Source: Ignavibacteriales bacterium (GTDB taxonomy: Bacteria > Bacteroidota > Ignavibacteria > Ignavibacteriales > Ignavibacteriaceae). From it: a DNA stretch of 13,742 nt. Shown here in pieces: positions 1 to 7,666 of the stretch (positions are counted from its first letter, which is position 1; each line of letters opens with the position of its first letter). Made by a program: the position numbers and the translations under genes. The DNA lies in assembly GCA_027349615.1 (NCBI GenBank), contig DAIEML010000039.1, forward strand, positions 1 through 13,742, given 5' to 3'. The notes under the pieces were generated by a model. It made no database searches. It worked only from the letters and a program-made list of their open reading frames with translations, and was not told the origin of the DNA.

Positions 1-1
1 A

Positions 2-2029
2 GAAAGAGATGCAAACAATGACGGTGCAAAAATTACTTATGTTGTTGGCAGTGATACTTTAATTAAAACATTTACAAAAGATCAAACTGGATTTAACAGC
101 ATTGATACTGATTCTCTCGAAGGTGTAATTACAAATGTTGATGAGTTTGATTGGGCGCTTCCAGGGCAAATCGATGACACTTCGCATTACAAAGGAGGCG
201 TTTTAATTTGGCATATTGATGATAATGTTATCAATGCAAATCTCGCTTCTGATAAAATTAATGCTGATGATAATCATCGCGGTGTCAATTTAATGGAAGC
301 AAGCGGTGTTCCGGAAATTGGCGTCCAGTTTACAACAATTTTGGGAGACATTGTTACCGGTGAAGGTTCTTATCTAGATTATTGGTATTCGTCAAATCCG
401 GCGACACTTTATAAAAATAGTTTTGCTGATGATACACGTCCAAGTAGCAAATCAAATACTGGTGCAAATAGTTTGATATCATTTTCAAATTTCTCAAACT
501 TCGGCAATCGAATGAGTTTTAATATTACTTATGGCGATTCGCTGGTTAAACCGCTTTATTCAAATGTAATTTTTGCAACTCCAAGCAGTAAACTAAATGT
601 AATTCAGAATAATTCAAATTTTAGTTTTGCATATATTTCAAACTCAAATTTGAATTTGATAAATGTTAACGGAATTTCAGTTCTAAGCTCTACTAATTCA
701 TTTTCAAATTTTAAGACTGCATCAGTCCAATCAAATAACATCTCATATATTGCTGGAGCTTATGATTCAACCTTAAATGTTTTAATGACAGAAAACGGTT
801 TCCCGAGATTTTTTAGTTCAGTAAATGTTGGCGATATTATTTCGGCACCGCCGGTAATTACAAATGAAAATTCAACTCCAGAAATTTTAGTTGGAACAAA
901 TCACGGATATATTAAAAAATATTCTTTAGGAAATTTACCTAACATAAATCCAACTTTAATTTCTGTTGATAGTTCTAATTTTCACTTACCGATAAAGCAA
1001 ATTGTAAGTTCAGAAAATTATTATTCATTAGTTTCAATCGGTACATTAGTTTCTGTTAACAACTCTCAATCAAATGGTAATTATTATCTAGGTCTGTCGG
1101 ATAATCAAGGGAATAATTATACAAGAGGCACTAATAGATTTTATCAACTTGCTGTGACAAATAACAGTCAAGGTAAAAAAACGAATATTCTACTTTTAGC
1201 CGGAAATACTTTTGATGTCGTTACAGATGGAAAACTTGTAAATGAATTTACTATCAATTCTTCTGATTCAATTACATCATTCGCACTCGCGGATTTAAAG
1301 CAAGATGGCGGAAATTATATTGTCTTTTCTAATGGAAACCAAATTGATGCAGTAAATTTGCAAGGCGCGGAAGCAGAAAATTTTCCATTTAAAGATATTC
1401 AAGGTATTGGCTTTGTTGGAACTCCTTTAACTGCGGATTTTGCTGGCGATAATAAATCTGAAATAATTGCGGCTGCAAAAGATGGAAGAATATTTGCAAT
1501 CGACGGCGGGACGGGAAAAGTTGTTGATGGATTTCCAATTACTTCCGGTGCTCAGCTTGCATGCACACCAGTGTTGTTTAATTATCAAGGGAAAATTTCT
1601 TTAGCTGTGTTAAATCAGCAGAATGGATTTTTTGATTGGACAATTGGCGCCAATGAAGGAAAAACTTTTTGGTCAGAAGAAAATGGAAATAGTGAAAATA
1701 ATTCTTTTGTGCCGGCTTCGGTTAACCAAAATCCGATTGGTACATTTTTCCCAGCTAACAAAGCATACAATTATCCAAATCCGGTTTATGGCGGTGAAAC
1801 ACGAATTCATTATTATGTTTCTGAAGATTCCAAAATTGATATTAAAATCTTTGATCTTGCCGGAGATTTTGTTGCTGAATTAACTGACTTTGCACAAGGC
1901 GGCTTCACAAAAGAAACTCCTTGGAATGTTAGCAACGTTCAAAGCGGAGTTTATTTTGCAAGTATAAAAGCCACTGGCGCAAGCGGTAAAACGGAAACGA
2001 ATGTTATAAAAATTGCGGTGATAAAATAG
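2..2029 (+). CDS. M6-metallopeptidase-like secreted protein with T9SS sorting domain (5' end missing)
   Basis: This open frame runs unbroken from the window edge, so the ATG at 293 is an internal methionine (residue 98 of the 675 visible). Residues 54-102 resemble the C-terminal end of the peptidase M6 (immune inhibitor A) domain: a D-x-x-LPG stretch, then GGVLIWHIDD (H71), then HRGVNLMEASG. The HExxH zinc site would lie upstream, outside the window, so activity cannot be judged. An Asn/Ser-rich stretch follows. After it come FG-GAP/propeller-like segments, clearest at about residues 475-514 with a D-x-x-GD-x-x-x-E motif and a GRIFAIDGGTG turn. Residues 590-675 match a type A T9SS (Por) sorting domain: NYPNP start, a DLAGD turn, SGVYF near the end, and a short basic C-terminus. 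Established for this family: such proteins cross the outer membrane by T9SS and the domain is removed on secretion. Inferred role: extracellular protease or surface protein. The following gene is 118 bases away. Confidence 0.85.
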   Translation, partial: ERDANNDGAKITYVVGSDTLIKTFTKDQTGFNSIDTDSLEGVITNVDEFDWALPGQIDDTSHYKGGVLIWHIDDNVINANLASDKINADDNHRGVNLMEASGVPEIGVQFTTILGDIVTGEGSYLDYWYSSNPATLYKNSFADDTRPSSKSNTGANSLISFSNFSNFGNRMSFNITYGDSLVKPLYSNVIFATPSSKLNVIQNNSNFSFAYISNSNLNLINVNGISVLSSTNSFSNFKTASVQSNNISYIAGAYDSTLNVLMTENGFPRFFSSVNVGDIISAPPVITNENSTPEILVGTNHGYIKKYSLGNLPNINPTLISVDSSNFHLPIKQIVSSENYYSLVSIGTLVSVNNSQSNGNYYLGLSDNQGNNYTRGTNRFYQLAVTNNSQGKKTNILLLAGNTFDVVTDGKLVNEFTINSSDSITSFALADLKQDGGNYIVFSNGNQIDAVNLQGAEAENFPFKDIQGIGFVGTPLTADFAGDNKSEIIAAAKDGRIFAIDGGTGKVVDGFPITSGAQLACTPVLFNYQGKISLAVLNQQNGFFDWTIGANEGKTFWSEENGNSENNSFVPASVNQNPIGTFFPANKAYNYPNPVYGGETRIHYYVSEDSKIDIKIFDLAGDFVAELTDFAQGGFTKETPWNVSNVQSGVYFASIKATGASGKTETNVIKIAVIK

Positions 2030-2051
2030 TTCATTATTAAATGAATTTTTT
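2030..2051 (+). terminator. Possible weak intrinsic terminator
   Basis: Directly after the TAG stop, TTCATT (2030-2035) can pair with AATGAA (2040-2045) around a 4-base loop, followed by six T (2046-2051). The stem has a single G-C pair (the C of TTCATT with the G of AATGAA), so it is weak. Its position and T-run fit a terminator, but chance is possible in DNA this AT-rich. Confidence 0.35.
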
Positions 2052-2147
2052 CTCTCCAAAATAAAATTGAAATCCCAAATCATTTTTAAAATGAAAAGGG
2101 TGAAATAAAATTCCAAATAAAAATTTGAATTAATGTCAGTTTAACTT

Positions 2148-5100
2148 ATGTCGAAATTTTTATCCTTAATTCTTTTAGCTTTTTTAATCCAAGCAACAGC
2201 TTTTTCACAGTTCACGGAATTTCATCCTGAATTAAAATGGTATACAATAAAAGGAAAACATTGCCAGGTTCATTTTCATGAAGGTGCGGAGCGAACTGCA
2301 AGAGTAGTAGCTAAAATTGCAGATGAGGTTATTGGTCCGTTATCTTCCCTTTATGATTATGATCCGGGAACAATTAATTATGTTATAAAAGATATTGATG
2401 ATTATTCAAACGGGGCAACTTACTTTTTCGATAACAAAATTGAAATTTGGACAAGCGCTCTTGATTTCGATCTTCGCGGAACTCATAATTGGCTGCGAAA
2501 TGTTATTACTCACGAAACTACACACATGGTTCAGATTCAATCGGCGATGAAAATGAGCCGAACATTACCGGCAATATTCCTTCAGGTTTTAAATTATGAA
2601 GATGAAAGACGTCCTGATATTCTTTATGGATTTCCAAACGTAATTGCATCTTATCCTCTTGCAACTGTTAATGTTCCATCTTGGTTTGCCGAAGGTACAG
2701 CACAATATCAGCGTAAAGAATTTAATTATGATAATTGGGATACTCACCGCGATATGGTGCTTCGCTGCTACGCTTTAAGCAACCGAATGTTAACGTGGAA
2801 TCAAATGGGAGTTTTTGACAAAACGAGTTTGGGGAATGAATCCGTTTATAATGCCGGTTTTGCATTAACAAGATATATCTCACAAAAATATGGCGAAGAT
2901 AAACTGGAAAAAATTTCTCACGATCTTGGTAAGCTAAATGTCTTTACGATTGATCACGCATTCAAAGATGTTCTTGGCAAGGATGGTAATGATATTTATA
3001 ATGAGTGGAGTAATTTTCTTAAAGATAGTTACAGAAAAAGAAGCGAATCTGTACTTTCAAATTTAGTTGAAGGCGATACGATTGAAACAACCGGTTTTGG
3101 AAATTTTTATCCTACTTTCTCTCCGGATGGAAATAAGTTTGCATTTATTTCAAATAAAACTGCCGATTACTTTTCTCTATCCAACGCTTATGTATATGAT
3201 TTAAAAACTAAAAAAGAAAAATTTATTGCCAGCGGAGTTAGTTCAACAATAAGCTGGATACCAGGTGAGAATAAAATTATTTATTCAAAGCTTAGCGATG
3301 ATAATCCGAACTGGTATAATGTACACGATATTTATGTTTATGATATAAATAAAGAAAAAGAAACAAGACTAACTCACGATCTCCGCGCCAACCAACCTTC
3401 AATTTCACATGACGGTAAGAAAATAGTTTTTCTTTTTGAACGAGACGGGACAACAAATCTTGGAACTGTTGATAATGAAGGCAAAAATTTCAAGCAGCTA
3501 ACTTTTTTTAATAACGGTGAACAAGTTTATCAACCAAAATTTTCAAACGATAACAGTTATATTATTTTTGATTATTCCTACAAAGAGGGAAGAGATGTTG
3601 CAAGAATTGATACCGATGGGAAAAATTTTCAGTTTATTGTAAAAAATAATAATGATAATAGAAATGCCGTATTTGATAAGAATGGAAATATAATTTTTTG
3701 TTCAGATACTACAGGAATTTTTAATATTTATTCTTACAGCTTAAAAACTGGCGCGAAAAAGCAGCTTACGAATGTAATCGGCGGTGCATTCATGCCGTCA
3801 GTTGATGAAAATGGTAATATTTTATACTCTGGTTATACGTCGTCTGGATTTAAGATTTTTAAAATCTCTACTGATCAGCAAAGTAAAGTTATTCCAGGAA
3901 AAAGTTACGTTTGGATAAATGATCCGCCATTGGACCATGATAAACCAAAAGGTGATTTGAAAAATTTTGATCTTGCTCGTCTTCAAAATTATGATGACTA
4001 CAAAATTCCAAATTATACTGAAGAACCTTACACCGGTGTTTTTTCTAAAATGACTTTTTATCCGTTTCTTCGTTATGACAATTACAATACTTCAAATAAT
4101 TTTTTTGAAAAATTGAAACCCGGACTTTATGTTTCGTCAAGTGATATGCTTGATCGCTATGCTCTCTTTGCGGGCGCTTCAATAAATGCAAGATTGGAAA
4201 GAGATTTATTTTTAATTTTTAATTATCGAAACAAACTTCCTCTACTTTTCGATATGGGGATAAGGCCTGAGCTTTCACTTGAACTTTATAATATTAGCCG
4301 CAAAGCAAGTTCATCACTGGGATTTGGCGCGGATACAATTGGTTCACAGGTAAATTATATTTATACAGTTCCTGTTGATGTAAGTTATAATCTTTTTGAA
4401 GTTGATCTTGCAGCAAAGCAAAGAATATTTTCACGCGGGCAAGATCTTGAGTTTAGATATATTTTTAGTCGTTACTCAGCTGATCTTAGTAGCTTTATAA
4501 TTCCAAGTACAGATCAGCTTTATCCAGCAACTAGTGATTTTTATTTAATCGGAAGCAACTTCCAAGTAAAGTATACTTTAAATTATTTGCAGCCATCGGT
4601 TGATGATGAAATCAATCCGATTGGAACTTTTATCGATTTAACATACAACTACGAGATCAATCAATTCAATCCTGATGGAAATTATACAGTTCAAAATGGA
4701 ATGTTACAACCGGTTTACAATGATTATAATTTTACGAGACTCGAACTAAATTCTAAAATTTCATTTCCGCTTATCGGGAATAATACTTTAACAACTCAAC
4801 TTAGATTGGGAAATATTTTTGGTCCTAAAGAATCAGTTCCGGATTTCTTTGATTTTTATTTAGGCGGAATTGTTGGAATGAAATCTTATCCTTTTTATGC
4901 AATCAGCGGTAATAGAGTTGCATGGCTAAATTTAACCTATAGATTTCCGCTGATAAAAAATATTGACACAAGAATTGGGCAACTTTATATCGATAAAATT
5001 TTTATGTCGGTTTTTGGTGAAACTGGAAATGCATGGAATGAAAAATTTGATAACTTAAAAAAAGGTGCTGGTGCGGAGCTTAGAATTCACATGAATTCTT

Positions 5101-5240
5101 ATTATGAATTTCCGACTGATTTATTTTTTAACGCCGCGTATGGTTTTGATAGATTTTCTAAGAACATTCGCGGAACAATAGTTAACTATGGCAAAGAATG
5201 GCACTTTTACGGCGGATTGTTATTTGGATTCGACATTTAA
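2148..5240 (+). CDS. Outer-membrane protein: metallopeptidase-like domain, TolB/PD40 propeller, Omp85-like barrel
   Basis: This 1030-residue protein is probably anchored in the outer membrane. Residues 1-20 form a signal peptide that appears to be cut at AFS before Gln21. Residues 122-126 read HETTH, a perfect HExxH zinc motif. WFAEGTAQY at 179-187 supplies a plausible third zinc ligand (Glu182), as in gluzincin 'peptidase MA-like' domains. From about residue 310 to 610 there are repeated PD40/TolB-type blades with Y-P-T-F-S-P-D-G-N-K-like signatures, for example near residues 323 and 420. The last 400 residues are rich in alternating hydrophobic and aromatic strands. They contain GGIVGMKSYP (906-915) followed by an N-L-T-Y-R-F-P-L strand and an F-G-E-T-G-N-A-W turn, which resembles the Omp85/D15 surface-antigen barrel. 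The ATG at 2148 is chosen because the signal peptide begins there; no clear Shine-Dalgarno is seen. Automated annotation might call it 'Tol biopolymer transporter' from the propeller alone. The domain reading is strong, but the substrate is unknown. Confidence 0.85.
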   Translation: MSKFLSLILLAFLIQATAFSQFTEFHPELKWYTIKGKHCQVHFHEGAERTARVVAKIADEVIGPLSSLYDYDPGTINYVIKDIDDYSNGATYFFDNKIEIWTSALDFDLRGTHNWLRNVITHETTHMVQIQSAMKMSRTLPAIFLQVLNYEDERRPDILYGFPNVIASYPLATVNVPSWFAEGTAQYQRKEFNYDNWDTHRDMVLRCYALSNRMLTWNQMGVFDKTSLGNESVYNAGFALTRYISQKYGEDKLEKISHDLGKLNVFTIDHAFKDVLGKDGNDIYNEWSNFLKDSYRKRSESVLSNLVEGDTIETTGFGNFYPTFSPDGNKFAFISNKTADYFSLSNAYVYDLKTKKEKFIASGVSSTISWIPGENKIIYSKLSDDNPNWYNVHDIYVYDINKEKETRLTHDLRANQPSISHDGKKIVFLFERDGTTNLGTVDNEGKNFKQLTFFNNGEQVYQPKFSNDNSYIIFDYSYKEGRDVARIDTDGKNFQFIVKNNNDNRNAVFDKNGNIIFCSDTTGIFNIYSYSLKTGAKKQLTNVIGGAFMPSVDENGNILYSGYTSSGFKIFKISTDQQSKVIPGKSYVWINDPPLDHDKPKGDLKNFDLARLQNYDDYKIPNYTEEPYTGVFSKMTFYPFLRYDNYNTSNNFFEKLKPGLYVSSSDMLDRYALFAGASINARLERDLFLIFNYRNKLPLLFDMGIRPELSLELYNISRKASSSLGFGADTIGSQVNYIYTVPVDVSYNLFEVDLAAKQRIFSRGQDLEFRYIFSRYSADLSSFIIPSTDQLYPATSDFYLIGSNFQVKYTLNYLQPSVDDEINPIGTFIDLTYNYEINQFNPDGNYTVQNGMLQPVYNDYNFTRLELNSKISFPLIGNNTLTTQLRLGNIFGPKESVPDFFDFYLGGIVGMKSYPFYAISGNRVAWLNLTYRFPLIKNIDTRIGQLYIDKIFMSVFGETGNAWNEKFDNLKKGAGAELRIHMNSYYEFPTDLFFNAAYGFDRFSKNIRGTIVNYGKEWHFYGGLLFGFDI

Positions 5241-5303
5241 TTAAGTTAATGATTTTTATGAATCAATTATAACCAAGATTTGAAAATTTAATTTGGAACA
5301 AAA

Positions 5304-6230
5304 ATGAAACTAAAATTCTTCATGAAGATAATTATTCTTGTTGTTTTTATCATTCCATTCACACAAGTATTTGCTCAGAAGAATGAGACTCAAAATCATA
5401 AATTAAGCGGCAATTTAATCCTTGATTCAAAATTAATTTCTATGAATAATTTAGAACAACCGCCGCAATTAAACTTGCAAACTAAAGAAAAAAAATCGAG
5501 ATGGCTTGGTGGTGCAATGTCTTTAATTCTTCCAGGTTCTGGTGAAATTTATGCCGGGGATTATTTAAAAGCCGCTATCTTTTTAGCAGTTGAAGCAGCT
5601 GCAATTACAACTGCTGTTATTTATACAAATAGAGGTGATTCACAAACTCAAAATTTTCAGAATTATGCGAATCAAAATTGGGATGTTGCAAAATATGCCG
5701 CTTGGACTTTAGAAAACATAAACCAAATAAGCCCTGGCTTTGATGCTAGTGGTTATAATGTTTTTAAAAATAATAACTGGAAAAATAATTTAGGAAATAA
5801 TTCTGGCTGGAGTAAGTATGATGGTGATGTTAACTGGTCTGAACTGAATCGTCTCGAATTAGCTTTAGGAGATGGTTACTCCCATCAGTTGCCTACACCT
5901 GGGCAACAGCAATATTACGAACTTATTGGTAAATATCCACAATTTAGTCACGGTTGGAATACAAGCGACTTTAATGACACTGACTTTCATATATTGACAG
6001 ATCAATTTTTGTGGTATGCTCATCAAAGAGGATTAGCTAATGATTACTATACAACAGGCAACACTGCAATTATTTTTATTTATGTAAATCATTTTCTCAG
6101 CACTTTGGATGCTATTTGGTCAGTCGATAAATATAACGATTCAATAGCAATGAACATTAGAATGAATGGAATAAATACTGCTAACGGTGTTCAACTAATT
6201 CCGACGATAAATTTATCTTATAATTTTTAA
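5304..6230 (+). CDS. DUF5683-like exported or membrane protein of unknown function
   Basis: The function of this 308-residue protein is not recognised. It starts with a signal peptide that appears to be cut at VFA before Gln26. Met7 (5322) is an alternative start that would still leave a signal peptide. A GGA sits 7 bases before the ATG at 5304. At residues 76-90 it has LPGSGEIYAGDYLKA, the 'PGxGqxYxgxxxKA' pattern typical of DUF5683 proteins in Bacteroidota. A hydrophobic helix follows at about 88-107. Other conserved-looking parts are YANQNWDVAKYAAW (111-124), YYELIGKYPQFSHGW (204-218) and a second hydrophobic stretch ending in a leucine/serine/aspartate motif (about 253-273). The C-terminus ends in a beta-like strand finishing in Phe308, which could suit an envelope location. 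It is the last gene before a strong terminator and lies 63 bases after the barrel protein, so the two may be co-transcribed. Confidence 0.75.
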   Translation: MKLKFFMKIIILVVFIIPFTQVFAQKNETQNHKLSGNLILDSKLISMNNLEQPPQLNLQTKEKKSRWLGGAMSLILPGSGEIYAGDYLKAAIFLAVEAAAITTAVIYTNRGDSQTQNFQNYANQNWDVAKYAAWTLENINQISPGFDASGYNVFKNNNWKNNLGNNSGWSKYDGDVNWSELNRLELALGDGYSHQLPTPGQQQYYELIGKYPQFSHGWNTSDFNDTDFHILTDQFLWYAHQRGLANDYYTTGNTAIIFIYVNHFLSTLDAIWSVDKYNDSIAMNIRMNGINTANGVQLIPTINLSYNF

Positions 6231-6259
6231 TTTAAAAATAGGAACATTAATTAAAATTT

Positions 6260-6293
6260 GCGATAATGCTTGAAAAAGTATTATCGCTTTTTT
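6260..6293 (+). terminator. Strong intrinsic terminator
   Basis: GCGATAATGC (6260-6269) pairs with GTATTATCGC (6278-6287): ten pairs including one G-T wobble, with an 8-base loop. Six T follow (6288-6293). It lies 30 bases after the stop at 6230 and 60 bases before der, so it separates the envelope genes from the der group. Confidence 0.88.
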
Positions 6294-6352
6294 ATTTATA
6301 TAAGGTATTTTGGTATTTTGTGTAACGAAAATCAGAAAGTTAATTTGGAATT

Positions 6353-7666
6353 ATGAACTCACAAGTTGTTGTTATTGTTGGTAGACCAAATGTTGGAAAA
6401 TCAACTCTCTTTAACCGGTTGGTTGGTAAGAGAGAAGCGATTGTTGATGATAAAAGCGGAGTTACAAGAGATCGAAATTATGGAGAAGTAGAATGGAATG
6501 GAAAAGTATTTCAATTGATAGATACAGGCGGTTATGTTACAAATTCTTCCGACCTTTTTGAAACGGCAATTAGAGAGCAAGTAGAAATTGCTTTAGCTGA
6601 AGCTGATGCTATTTTATTTTTAGTCGATGGACGAGCAGGATTGCTTCCGGTTGATTTTGAAATAGCTAAAATGCTTCGAAGTTCAAATAAAGATTTTTTT
6701 CTTGTTGTAAATAAAATTGATTCTGAAAACTTTGAAGTTAGTGCCTCAGAATTTTTTAAATTAGGAATTAAAAATGTTTATTCAATTTCTGCTCAAGTTG
6801 GAAGGAAAATTGGAGATTTATTAGATGATTTAACAGCTAACTTTCATCCGATAGATGATGAAGAAGATTCAGATTCAAGATTGAAAATAGCAATAGTTGG
6901 AAGACCAAACGTTGGAAAGTCCTCGCTTACAAACTCATTACTAGGATATGATAGAAGCATTGTCACGAATATTCCGGGAACAACACGCGACAGCATTAAT
7001 TCAATTTTAAAATACTACAGCCAAGAAATAATTTTAATTGATACGGCCGGTCTTCGAAAGAAAAAAAGAGTTGAAGAAAGTATAGAATTTTTTTCAATGG
7101 TAAGAACTTTAAAAACAATTGGCGAATGTGATGTTGCTGTTATAATGATTGATGCTTCTATTCGAATTGAAAATCACGATCAAAAAATTATTGACGAAGC
7201 TGTTAGAAGGAAAAAGGGAATAATTATTGCTGTTAATAAATGGGATTTGATCGAAAAAGATAACAAAACTGCTAAGAAATTTGAAGATGCAATTCAAGAT
7301 AGTTTAGGTTCAATTGATTTTGCGCCGATAATTTTTATCTCGGCTTTAACAAAGCAGCGAATTTTTAAACTTGTTGATTTATGTCTGACGGTTAATGACG
7401 AGAGAAAGAAAAAAATTTCTACAAATCAATTAAATGAAATTCTTCTTCAGGAAATAAGTGAGGCGCCGCCGCCAACAACCGGTACCGGCAAAGAAGTAAA
7501 GATTAAATATATCACTCAAGCAGGTTCGCATTATCCGGTAATTCTATTTTTTACAAATTATCCTAAGGATATTCCTGAACATTATAAAAGATTTTTGGAA
7601 AAATTGATTAGAAAAAATTTTGGCTTTCAAGGTGTTCCACTCACATTATCCTTTAAGAAAAAATGA
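6353..7666 (+). CDS. der: Ribosome-assembly GTPase Der (EngA)
   Basis: Der has two GTPase domains in tandem and acts in the cytoplasm in maturation of the 50S ribosomal subunit. The 437 residues match the usual family length. The first G domain has GRPNVGKST (10-18), GVTRDR (36-41), DTGG (57-60) and NKID (120-123). The second has GRPNVGKSS (183-191), PGTTRD (218-223), DTAG (240-243) and NKWD (295-298). The C-terminal part (about 355-437) fits the KH-like domain and ends in a basic tail. All nucleotide-binding motifs are intact. A short acidic linker (D/E-rich, about 168-174) joins the two G domains. The ATG at 6353 puts the first P-loop at its usual place; only a weak GGA lies upstream. The stop overlaps the start of the next gene by 4 bases (ATGA), which suggests coupled translation of the two. 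Confidence 0.98.
   Translation: MNSQVVVIVGRPNVGKSTLFNRLVGKREAIVDDKSGVTRDRNYGEVEWNGKVFQLIDTGGYVTNSSDLFETAIREQVEIALAEADAILFLVDGRAGLLPVDFEIAKMLRSSNKDFFLVVNKIDSENFEVSASEFFKLGIKNVYSISAQVGRKIGDLLDDLTANFHPIDDEEDSDSRLKIAIVGRPNVGKSSLTNSLLGYDRSIVTNIPGTTRDSINSILKYYSQEIILIDTAGLRKKKRVEESIEFFSMVRTLKTIGECDVAVIMIDASIRIENHDQKIIDEAVRRKKGIIIAVNKWDLIEKDNKTAKKFEDAIQDSLGSIDFAPIIFISALTKQRIFKLVDLCLTVNDERKKKISTNQLNEILLQEISEAPPPTTGTGKEVKIKYITQAGSHYPVILFFTNYPKDIPEHYKRFLEKLIRKNFGFQGVPLTLSFKKK

Noticed and set aside
293..295. ATG as the start of the first gene
   Set aside because: The same frame is open to the window edge, and the 97 codons before it encode the M6 domain end with its LIWHID motif.
1623..1883. Overlapping + strand open frame of 86 codons
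   Set aside because: It is a shadow in another frame of the secreted protein.
2074..2100. Symmetric CCC-AAA-TCATT / AATGA-AAA-GGG sequence before the barrel gene
   Set aside because: It can fold only with a 3x3 internal loop and has no T-run; likely chance in AT-rich DNA.
1880..2116. Minus-strand open frame of 78 codons
   Set aside because: It is a shadow opposite the T9SS sorting domain, with no recognisable protein features.
5247..5269. Imperfect hairpin after the barrel gene
   Set aside because: The stem is nearly all A-T with a bulge, and no T-run follows, so I do not call a terminator.
6300..6352. Promoter of der (TATTTTG repeats near 6307-6321)
   Set aside because: A promoter is expected after the terminator, but no -35/-10 or TTG/TAnnTTTG pair has convincing match and spacing.
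7109..7297. Minus-strand open frame of 62 codons
   Set aside because: It is opposite the second G domain of Der and has no protein signature.
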